DNA of 6,076 bases from an uncultured bacterium (lineage in GTDB: Bacteria; Patescibacteriota; Saccharimonadia; Saccharimonadales; Saccharimonadaceae): the NCBI GenBank assembly GCA_937872185.1, contig CALMQN010000035.1, forward strand, positions 1-6,076. The letters run 5' to 3'. Position numbers and translations under genes: made by a program. Below the pieces are notes generated by a model. It did no database searches. It saw nothing but the letters and a program-made list of their open reading frames with translations, and had not been told where the DNA came from. Shown here one piece after another: positions 1 to 5,186 of the stretch (positions are counted from its first letter, which is position 1; the number at the start of each line of letters is the position of its first letter).

Positions 1-70
1 TACCAACGTTGCGTTCGCGACGTTTGATGGTTTGTTTTGCACGTTTAATGGCTGATTTGATGATTGGCAT
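1..70 (-). CDS. rpsT: 30S ribosomal protein S20 (N-terminal part, cut by window edge)
   Basis: The minus strand read from ATG at 70-68 gives 23 residues beginning MPIIKSAIKRAKQ and continuing with a run of Lys/Arg (TIKRRERNVG). This is the typical basic N-terminal helix of S20, which binds 16S rRNA in the small subunit body. The gene runs off the left edge, so only about a quarter of the usual 85-90 residues is present. The start is supported by an AAAGGAA ribosome binding site (plus-strand 76-82) about 5 nt upstream and by a strong promoter further up. It is transcribed divergently from the DHH-like gene. Identification rests on a short but characteristic peptide; a search with the complete gene would settle it. 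Confidence 0.85.
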   Translation of the reverse strand, partial: MPIIKSAIKRAKQTIKRRERNVG

Positions 71-75
71 GAATG

Positions 76-82
76 TTCCTTT
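76..82 (-). promoter_or_regulatory. Ribosome binding site of rpsT
   Basis: On the minus strand this reads AAAGGAA, five bases before the ATG at 70. It is a good Shine-Dalgarno match and fixes the S20 start. Confidence 0.7.
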
Positions 83-116
83 AGCTACTTAAAATAATGT
101 ATACAATCAACGGTGG

Positions 117-145
117 ATTATAGAGGAAAACCGACATTTTGTAAA
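117..145 (-). promoter_or_regulatory. rpsT promoter (sigma70 type)
   Basis: On the minus strand a TTTACA -35 box (145-140) is followed after 17 bp by a perfect TATAAT -10 box (122-117). The predicted transcription start near 110 gives a leader of about 40 nt before the S20 start at 70. Spacing and both boxes are close to consensus, as expected for a ribosomal protein gene. Confidence 0.75.
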
Positions 146-159
146 GAGTCGGACCAATG

Positions 160-189
160 TTGACTCGATTAAAATACTTATGGTATAGT
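160..189 (+). promoter_or_regulatory. Promoter of the DHH-like gene (sigma70 type, extended -10)
   Basis: A TTGACT -35 box (160-165) is followed after 18 bp by TATAGT (184-189), preceded by TG at 181-182 as in an extended -10 element. The predicted transcript starts near 196 and has a leader of about 34 nt before ATG 230. The box lies back to back with the rpsT promoter; the two -35 boxes are only 14 bp apart. A GTG at 188 that would extend the reading frame lies inside this -10 box and so cannot be the translation start. Confidence 0.7.
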
Positions 190-229
190 GTGGACAAACC
201 CTCACCAAAAGAAAAAGCATAAAAACACC

Positions 230-1861
230 ATGAATGACATCAAAATCCGCCAACAGATTGTCGACAAAATCAAAAGTTCGACGAATATTTTGGTGACAGT
301 AAGCACCGACCCCTCTGTTGATGCCTTGTCGGCAGCACTCGCGCTGACCGTGATGTTGAATCGGTTGGATAAACACGCAACAGCGGTGTTTAGCGGTGCT
401 ATCCCGCCAGCAATTTCATTTTTGGAGCCAGAGGCAACCTTTGAATCAACCACTGACAGCCTTCGCGATTTTATTATTGCTTTGGACAAATCAAAGGCAG
501 ATCACCTACGTTACAAGGTAGAAGGCGACGTCGTCAAAATCTTTATTACGCCGTACCGTACAACCATTAGCGATAAAGACCTGGAGTTTAGCCAGGGTGA
601 CTACAACGTCGAACTGGTATTGGCACTTGGTGTCGATAATCAAGGCCACCTTGATAGCGCATTAGAGGCACATGGACGTATTTTGCATGACGCAACGGTC
701 GCAACTTTGACCGCAGGTACGCAAACCAGCTCGCTTGGTAGCCTGGATTGGCATGACGATACCGCCAGTAGCCTTAGTGAGATGCTGATGGGGCTGGTAG
801 AATCGCTTGCTACGCCACAGGACGAAGAACCACTTTTGGATCAACAAACGGCAACTGCAATTTTGACTGGTATCGTGGCAGAAACAGATCGTTTTAGTAA
901 CCCTAAGACATCAGCTAAGGTTATGACCGTAGCCGCGCAGTTGATGGCGGCCGGCGCTGACCAACAGTTGATTGCGTCGAAACTACAGGACGCTCATCAA
1001 ATTGGACAAACAAGCGGTCTCTTAAGTGTTGGGGGAGCACCTGCGACGACCCTTGATCAACTGAGTGATCAAGCGCCTGCATCAATGCAGGGTGGATTGT
1101 CGATCGAGCACAGCGGCGAAACGTTAGAACAGATCACTAATAGTGTTAAGGCCGACGAACCCGTCGTGAACCCTGTCGTGCCAGAGCCAACAGCAGCGCC
1201 ACTGCCGCCAATTACGCTGTCGAATGCTTATGCACCCGAACCAGATCCGATGGCGCCCGCACCTGCGCCGGCAGCAAGTGGGCCGCGGGTTATTGAGCCA
1301 CTTTCCCAACCAGCAGAACCTGTAGCGACAGATGAAGAACCCTCGGCGCACGCATATCTTAGCGACGCACCAAGTTATGGCGCACCGATTAACGGTGCAG
1401 CACAAGCTGCTGCCGAAACAGCACCGGTTGATATCTTTGCCGCTGACCCAGCCGCCGCACAGGCGACGCCGACCAGCGCATATGCACCCGATCCTGCGAT
1501 CGAACCTCAACCAGTCGTGACGACACCCGAACCAGCACCATTGGCAGAACCAGTGACGCCACCAGTTATCGAACCACTGTCCGACATGGCACAAAACCGC
1601 GATGAAGCATCACGTGATGACGCTTTGGCGGCAGTTCACGCCACCTTTGACGCCGCTCCAGCGCCGCAGCCATTTATGCCAGCACCTGGTATCGTCTTGC
1701 CACAGCCACCACCACTCCCTGATTTTTCAGCGATGGATCCAGCCGCACCTGTAGCACCGACTGCACCCGAACGCTTGGGCGATATCTTTGCACCCGAACC
1801 AGCTGCTCCGACAACCGCTCCAGTTGATAACCCTGGCCAGTTCAAGATTCCCGGGCAATAG
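230..1861 (+). CDS. DHH/NrnA-like phosphoesterase-fold protein with degenerate active site and Pro/Ala-rich tail
   Basis: This 543-residue protein starts at ATG 230, downstream of the predicted transcript start. Residues about 1-255 follow the DHH phosphoesterase layout of NrnA-type nanoRNases and CPR relatives. Motif I is at 25-39 (STDPSVDALSAALAL, where active enzymes have H-x-N-P-D-G-D-A). Motif II is at 81-94 (IIALDKSKADHLR, D86 kept). A second Asp-containing strand lies near 129-140. The IDHH position reads ILHDAT at 151-156. A well-preserved helix pair lies at 207-244 (TGIVAETDRFSNPKT...LMAAGAD). Several metal ligands are replaced (H to S25, D to S29, D to L152, H to D154), so catalysis is doubtful. 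No C-terminal DHHA1 domain is visible. Instead, residues about 309-543 are rich in Pro, Ala and Glu with repeated modules, ending in GQFKIPGQ. No signal peptide or membrane segment is seen. It occupies the place that nrnA has between rbfA and truB in many bacteria, so it is probably a repurposed ortholog with a binding or scaffold role. There is no clear ribosome binding site and no terminator after it. Confidence 0.7.
   Translation: MNDIKIRQQIVDKIKSSTNILVTVSTDPSVDALSAALALTVMLNRLDKHATAVFSGAIPPAISFLEPEATFESTTDSLRDFIIALDKSKADHLRYKVEGDVVKIFITPYRTTISDKDLEFSQGDYNVELVLALGVDNQGHLDSALEAHGRILHDATVATLTAGTQTSSLGSLDWHDDTASSLSEMLMGLVESLATPQDEEPLLDQQTATAILTGIVAETDRFSNPKTSAKVMTVAAQLMAAGADQQLIASKLQDAHQIGQTSGLLSVGGAPATTLDQLSDQAPASMQGGLSIEHSGETLEQITNSVKADEPVVNPVVPEPTAAPLPPITLSNAYAPEPDPMAPAPAPAASGPRVIEPLSQPAEPVATDEEPSAHAYLSDAPSYGAPINGAAQAAAETAPVDIFAADPAAAQATPTSAYAPDPAIEPQPVVTTPEPAPLAEPVTPPVIEPLSDMAQNRDEASRDDALAAVHATFDAAPAPQPFMPAPGIVLPQPPPLPDFSAMDPAAPVAPTAPERLGDIFAPEPAAPTTAPVDNPGQFKIPGQ
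1154..1858 (+). repeat. Low-complexity Pro/Ala/Glu tail with repeated modules
   Basis: Inside the DHH-like gene (residues about 309-543) three short modules each occur twice: VIEPLS at 354-359 and 446-451, AYAP(E/D)P at 333-338 and 417-422, and DIFA(A/P)(D/E)PAA at 401-409 and 518-526. At DNA level the words CACCCGAACCAG and close variants recur (around 1232, 1525 and 1792). The pattern suggests tail growth by duplication of short segments, with linear motifs kept as possible partner-binding sites. The tail is predicted to be disordered. Confidence 0.7.
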
Positions 1862-1874
1862 GTCGTTAGTACAT

Positions 1875-1901
1875 CCTGCGTACAGATAGTATAATCGCAG
1901 G
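1875..1901 (+). promoter_or_regulatory. truB -10 box flanked by an inverted repeat
   Basis: A perfect TATAAT lies at 1890-1895, ten bases before the truB ATG at 1905; the transcript would start at about 1902-1905, making the mRNA leaderless. The -35 region is weak (TTAGTA at 1866-1871 with an 18-bp spacer). The arms CCTGCG (1875-1880) and CGCAGG (1896-1901) form a 6-bp inverted repeat around the -10 box. It could be an operator or a weak RNA hairpin; there is no T run, so it is not an intrinsic terminator. Confidence 0.5.
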
Positions 1902-1904
1902 GAT

Positions 1905-2567
1905 ATGATTGAAAACGGCATCGTTTTAATTGATAAGCCGGCTGGTATGACCAGCTTTGGTGTTGTTGCGCGTGTTCGACGCGTGTTAAGCGCGCAGATT
2001 GGTAAAAAAGCCAAGGTAGGGCACACGGGCACGCTTGATCCATTTGCGACAGGTCTGATGATCATTGTGACGGGCAAAGAGTGCAAAAACGCCGGCATGT
2101 ATAGCAAATTGGACAAAGTATACGAAGCAACTATCCATTTGGGACAAACCAGCACAACCGGCGACCCCGAAGGCGACATGACTGATGTTTCCGATCGCGT
2201 GCCAACAATTGACGAAGTGCAGGTGACTCTTGCTCATTTTATGGGCATAATTACGCAGCGTCCGCCCATTTATAGCGCTATTAAAATTGATGGCGAGCGA
2301 GCGTACAAGCTGGCGCGTGCCGGCAAGCCAGTTGATATGCCCGAGCGCCAAATCACGGTTCACAGCCTGGATCTGATTGAATACAGCTATCCTGACATCT
2401 GTATCCGTACGCATGTATCAAGCGGCACGTATATCCGGACATTGGCCCAAGACATCGGCGCGGCCCTTGGAACGGGCGCATACTGCACACAGCTAAGGCG
2501 TACGTCCATCGCCAAGTGGTCAATTGACGGGGCCGTGACGCTTAGTAGCTTGGGCATCAACGATTAA
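1905..2567 (+). CDS. truB: tRNA pseudouridine(55) synthase TruB, short form
   Basis: The enzyme isomerises U55 in the T loop of tRNAs to pseudouridine in the cytoplasm. The 220-residue product starts with the conserved block GIVLIDKPAGMTSF (residues 5-18), followed by GHTGTLDPFATGLM (39-52), which contains the catalytic Asp45. Further family motifs are the YEATIHLGQTSTTGDPEGD block, RPPIYSAIKIDGERAYKLAR, and SSGTYIRTLAQDIG near the C-terminus. The conserved block starts at residue 5, so the start at 1905 is firm. It is shorter than the roughly 300-residue E. coli and Bacillus enzymes and has no room for a C-terminal PUA domain; the catalytic domain looks complete. It lies 43 bp after the DHH-like gene and 62 bp before rpsO, the conserved neighbourhood of truB. 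No spaced Shine-Dalgarno sequence is present, and the -10 box is so close that translation probably starts at the mRNA 5' end. Confidence 0.93.
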   Translation: MIENGIVLIDKPAGMTSFGVVARVRRVLSAQIGKKAKVGHTGTLDPFATGLMIIVTGKECKNAGMYSKLDKVYEATIHLGQTSTTGDPEGDMTDVSDRVPTIDEVQVTLAHFMGIITQRPPIYSAIKIDGERAYKLARAGKPVDMPERQITVHSLDLIEYSYPDICIRTHVSSGTYIRTLAQDIGAALGTGAYCTQLRRTSIAKWSIDGAVTLSSLGIND

Positions 2568-2591
2568 ATGCCGCTCGCATACCCAAAAGGG

Positions 2592-2620
2592 TTGAAACCT
2601 GTGCAAAACTTTGCTACAAT
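2592..2620 (+). promoter_or_regulatory. rpsO promoter (sigma70 type, extended -10)
   Basis: TTGAAA (2592-2597), a 17-bp spacer, and TACAAT (2615-2620) preceded by TG at 2612-2613. The transcript should start at about 2627-2630, at or within a few bases of the rpsO ATG (2630), so the mRNA appears leaderless. Confidence 0.7.
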
Positions 2621-2629
2621 GCATATCTG

Positions 2630-2896
2630 ATGATTACACCAGATAACAAAGCAAAAGCATTCGCTTTGACGCAAACACACAAGACTGACGTTGGCTCGCC
2701 ACAGGCGCAGGCATCAGTTCTTACGACTCGCATCAAAGAGATCACTGCTCATCTGCAAACTAACAAGCACGACAACATGGCGCGCCGCGGTTTGATTCAG
2801 ATGGTTGGTCGCCGCAAGCGCCTGCTGAAATACCTTGAAGCAAAAGACTTCGACGCCTACAAGGCAACGGTCGCAGCCCTGGGGCTCCGAAAATAA
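2630..2896 (+). CDS. rpsO: 30S ribosomal protein S15
   Basis: S15 binds the central domain of 16S rRNA early in 30S assembly. The 88-residue product has the normal length. It carries the signature TDVGSPQAQASVLTTRI (compare DTGSPEVQ...LT.RI in the family), then HLQTNKHDNMARRGLIQMVGRRKRLLKYL, and ends ALGLRK, which matches the canonical S15 C-terminus. It stands directly before pnp, as in most bacteria. No ribosome binding site precedes the ATG, and a well-formed promoter ends about 10 nt upstream, so leaderless initiation is likely. An intrinsic terminator follows the stop codon within about 30 nt. Confidence 0.96.
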   Translation: MITPDNKAKAFALTQTHKTDVGSPQAQASVLTTRIKEITAHLQTNKHDNMARRGLIQMVGRRKRLLKYLEAKDFDAYKATVAALGLRK

Positions 2897-2902
2897 GCAA
2901 CT

Positions 2903-2928
2903 AACTCCGCGATTGCGGAGTTTTTGTT
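2903..2928 (+). terminator. Intrinsic terminator of rpsO
   Basis: An 8-bp perfect stem AACTCCGC (2903-2910) / GCGGAGTT (2915-2922) with a GATT loop is followed by TTTGTT. It starts 7 nt after the rpsO stop codon. It should separate rpsO from pnp, although some readthrough is possible. Confidence 0.88.
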
Positions 2929-2940
2929 ATCAGGGTGAGT

Positions 2941-2946
2941 TATAAT
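2941..2946 (+). promoter_or_regulatory. Probable pnp promoter (-10 box)
   Basis: A perfect TATAAT lies just after the rpsO terminator; transcription would start near 2953. No convincing -35 box is seen at the proper distance (GAGTTT at 2918-2923 overlaps the terminator). A second possible -10 box, TACAAT, is at 2952-2957. The resulting leader of about 110 nt holds a long hairpin. Confidence 0.5.
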
Positions 2947-2961
2947 AGAGATACAATAATC

Positions 2962-3046
2962 GCCCCGGTTTTTGGATGTAAGTAGTGGATACAGGAATTC
3001 TTGAATAGCAAGAAACTCTGCACCCGTTACTTATCGAACCTGGGGC
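2962..3046 (+). promoter_or_regulatory. Long hairpin filling the pnp leader (candidate autoregulatory RNA element)
   Basis: Manual pairing gives one long imperfect stem. From the base upward: GCCCC (2962-2966) with GGGGC (3042-3046); GGTT (2967-2970) with AACC (3037-3040), leaving T3041 bulged; GAT (2975-2977) with ATC (3033-3035); AAGTAGTGG (2980-2988) with CCGTTACTT (3024-3032), with two G-U pairs; CAGG (2992-2995) with TCTG (3017-3020); TTCTTG (2998-3003) with CAAGAA (3009-3014), closing an AATAG loop. About 28 pairs form in 85 nt, with only small bulges. No T run follows, so it is not a terminator. It ends 4 nt before the extended ribosome binding site of pnp. Folding energy was not calculated. 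Confidence 0.7.
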
Positions 3047-3050
3047 ATAA

Positions 3051-3058
3051 AGAGGAGG
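3051..3058 (+). promoter_or_regulatory. Ribosome binding site of pnp
   Basis: AGAGGAGG, with AGGAGG at 3053-3058, is the strongest Shine-Dalgarno sequence in the window. It stands 5 nt before ATG 3064 and fixes that codon as the start, against the in-frame TTG at 3001, which lies inside the leader hairpin. Confidence 0.88.
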
Positions 3059-3063
3059 CCAAC

Positions 3064-5181
3064 ATGGCAACAATTAACCCATATGGTAAAGAAATTATTA
3101 AAGTAGAGACGCAGCTGGCCGGCAAGCCACTGACGCTTGAAGTAAACCGCGTTGGTTTTCGTTCAACAGCGAGCGTCCTGGTCACGTATGGCGGCACCGT
3201 CGTTCTGGGAACAGCAATGGTTAGCAAACAATCAATCAGTGGCATGGATTATTTTCCACTGTCGATTGATTACGAAGAAAAGTTTTATGCCAGTGGCAAA
3301 ATTAGTGGCAGCCGCTTCGTCAAACGTGAAGGTCGCCCCAGTGATGAGGCTATTTTAATTGGTCGTTTGATCGACCGCCCAATTCGTCCACTGTTTCCAA
3401 AAGGCTATCGCCAAGAAGTCCAGACAGTTGCGACGGTCCTGTCGATGGACCCAGATTTTCGTCCTGACATGGTCGCCATGATTGCTGCCTCTGCATCGCT
3501 GATGCTAACCGGTGCACCATTTGACGGTCCTGTTGCTGGTCTGCGTATTGCACAGGTTAACGGCGAATTTAAAGCCTTTGCATCACCCGAAGAACGTGAC
3601 GCAAGCGACCTTGACCTTGTCGTCGCCGGTACTGCCGGTGGTATTACCATGGTCGAAGCAGGTGCCAACGAAGTATCTGAAGAAGTAGTGGCCGATGCAC
3701 TTGCTTGGGCATACGATGCCTATCAGCCAGCAATTGCTGCCCAAATTGAACTGGCAAAAAAAGTTGGTGTCACCGAATTATCATACGAATTGATTTTGCC
3801 AAACGAGACAATCCAAAAAGCAGTCGATGCCTGGATGGAAGACAAAATTGGCGAAGATCTTCGTAAACCATACCCAGAACGTAACGAATTGGTATCGACA
3901 CTGCGCGATCAGTTCCACGCTGCTATGCAAGAATCTGTTGGTGACGACGAATACAAATCACTGCGCGGTGAATACGAAGAAGCCTTTACGATGGCTTTGC
4001 ACAAAGACGTACGTAAGGGTATCGTCGAACATCAACTGCGTCCAGACGGCCGTAAATTGGACGAAATCCGTCAGCTTTCAAGCGAAGTCGGCGTGCTGCC
4101 ACGTACACACGGGTCAGCCATCTTTACTCGCGGTATTACCCAGGGCCTCAATATCATTACATTGGCGCCACTTAGCTTCTCGCAGATGGTTGATACTATG
4201 GAGCAAAACGACTATGAACGTCGTTACATGCACCACTACAACGCACCTGGATACACTGTTGGTGAAGTCCGACGCCTTTCAGGCCCAGGCCGCCGCGAAA
4301 TCGGTCACGGATACTTGGCCGAACGTGCTGTCGAACCAGTCCTGCCAGCAATCGAAGATTTCCCGTACGCGATTCGTAGTGTGACCGAAATCATGTCACA
4401 AAACGGTTCAACATCAATGGCTGCAACCTGTAGCTCGATCTTGGCACTTATGGACGCTGGTGTGCCACTAAAGGCACCTGTATCTGGTATTGCCATGGGA
4501 TTGATGCTGGACGGTGACACACCATACGTCCTGTCTGACATTGCCGACGCCGAAGATTTTGCTGGTGACATGGACTTTAAAGTCACCGGTACCGAAAAGG
4601 GCATTACGGCCATCCAGATGGACATGAAAGTCCACGGACTGCCTGTCGAAACGCTGAAAAAGGCATTAGAGGCTGCTAAACCTGGCCGTGCGCACATTCT
4701 GAAGCACATGTTGGAAACATTGGCCGCACCACGCGCCACGTTGTCGCCATACGCACCACGTATCGAAAAGATCATGATTAACCCAGACAAAATTGGTGCT
4801 GTGATTGGTAAGGGTGGTGAAACCATCAACCGCATCACCAAAGAAACCGGTGCACAAATCGACATCAGTGACGACGGTATGATTACGGTTGCCGCTGTCG
4901 ACACCGCATCGATCGAGCAAGCGCTTAACTGGATTAAGGGTCTGACTGAAGAGCCAGAAATCGGCACCATTTACGAAGGTAAAGTCGTCACCATTAAAGA
5001 TTTTGGCGCCTTTATCAACATCATGCCAGGTGTTGACGGTATGGCGCATATTAGCGAACTGTCGAATGACCGTGTCGAGCGTGTCGAGGATGTCCTTAAA
5101 GAAGGCCAAATCGTCAAAGCGAAACTGATCGGCATCGACGACCGCGGTCGCCTGAGCCTTAGTCTTAAAAACATCGAGTAA
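3064..5181 (+). CDS. pnp: Polyribonucleotide nucleotidyltransferase (PNPase)
   Basis: PNPase degrades RNA 3' to 5' with phosphate, releasing nucleoside diphosphates, and can also add 3' tails; it acts as a trimer in the cytoplasm. The product has 705 residues, normal for the family. The first RNase PH domain (about 13-145) holds the FVKREGRPSDEAIL and RLIDRPIRPLFP blocks. A helical linker follows, then the second, catalytic RNase PH domain (about 320-540). That domain has PGRREIGHG (408-416, Arg410-Arg411 for phosphate/RNA contact), QNGSTSMA (446-453), and Asp498, Asp504 and Lys506 around GDMDFK, matching E. coli D486, D492 and K494. A KH domain has GKGG at 582-585, and an S1 domain covers about 634-703. 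All catalytic residues are present. It follows rpsO, the classic order, but has its own -10 box, a long structured leader and a strong ribosome binding site. The glycosylase gene starts 5 nt after its stop. Confidence 0.98.
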   Translation: MATINPYGKEIIKVETQLAGKPLTLEVNRVGFRSTASVLVTYGGTVVLGTAMVSKQSISGMDYFPLSIDYEEKFYASGKISGSRFVKREGRPSDEAILIGRLIDRPIRPLFPKGYRQEVQTVATVLSMDPDFRPDMVAMIAASASLMLTGAPFDGPVAGLRIAQVNGEFKAFASPEERDASDLDLVVAGTAGGITMVEAGANEVSEEVVADALAWAYDAYQPAIAAQIELAKKVGVTELSYELILPNETIQKAVDAWMEDKIGEDLRKPYPERNELVSTLRDQFHAAMQESVGDDEYKSLRGEYEEAFTMALHKDVRKGIVEHQLRPDGRKLDEIRQLSSEVGVLPRTHGSAIFTRGITQGLNIITLAPLSFSQMVDTMEQNDYERRYMHHYNAPGYTVGEVRRLSGPGRREIGHGYLAERAVEPVLPAIEDFPYAIRSVTEIMSQNGSTSMAATCSSILALMDAGVPLKAPVSGIAMGLMLDGDTPYVLSDIADAEDFAGDMDFKVTGTEKGITAIQMDMKVHGLPVETLKKALEAAKPGRAHILKHMLETLAAPRATLSPYAPRIEKIMINPDKIGAVIGKGGETINRITKETGAQIDISDDGMITVAAVDTASIEQALNWIKGLTEEPEIGTIYEGKVVTIKDFGAFINIMPGVDGMAHISELSNDRVERVEDVLKEGQIVKAKLIGIDDRGRLSLSLKNIE

Positions 5182-5186
5182 GATCT

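Noticed and set aside
188..229. In-frame GTG start adding 14 residues to the DHH-like protein
   Set aside because: The GTG lies inside the -10 box of the predicted promoter, and the added residues (rich in Lys and His) have no family counterpart. ATG 230 precedes the conserved part directly.
1154..1858. CRISPR-like or tandem DNA repeats suggested by recurring CACCCGAACCAG words
   Set aside because: The words are in frame, unevenly spaced and encode the Pro/Glu/Ala modules of the tail, so they are coding low complexity.
2581..2599. Small hairpins ACCC-AAAA-GGGT and GGTT-GAA-AACC between truB and rpsO as a truB terminator
   Set aside because: Stems of four pairs only, mutually exclusive, without a T run, and overlapping the rpsO -35 box.
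3001..3063. In-frame TTG start adding 21 residues to PNPase
   Set aside because: The TTG lies in the apical stem of the leader hairpin and has no ribosome binding site of its own, while ATG 3064 has AGGAGG at ideal spacing and gives the usual N-terminus.
3827..4384. Plus-strand open frame of 185 codons in another frame of pnp
   Set aside because: The overlapping PNPase frame has all conserved motifs here; the alternative is rich in Cys, Trp and His, typical of an out-of-frame reading.
4305..4970. Long open frame of 221 codons on the minus strand within pnp, and others such as 1124-1594 and 1727-2179 on the minus strand
   Set aside because: They overlap well-supported genes completely, encode no recognisable motif, and reflect codon bias in the true frame.
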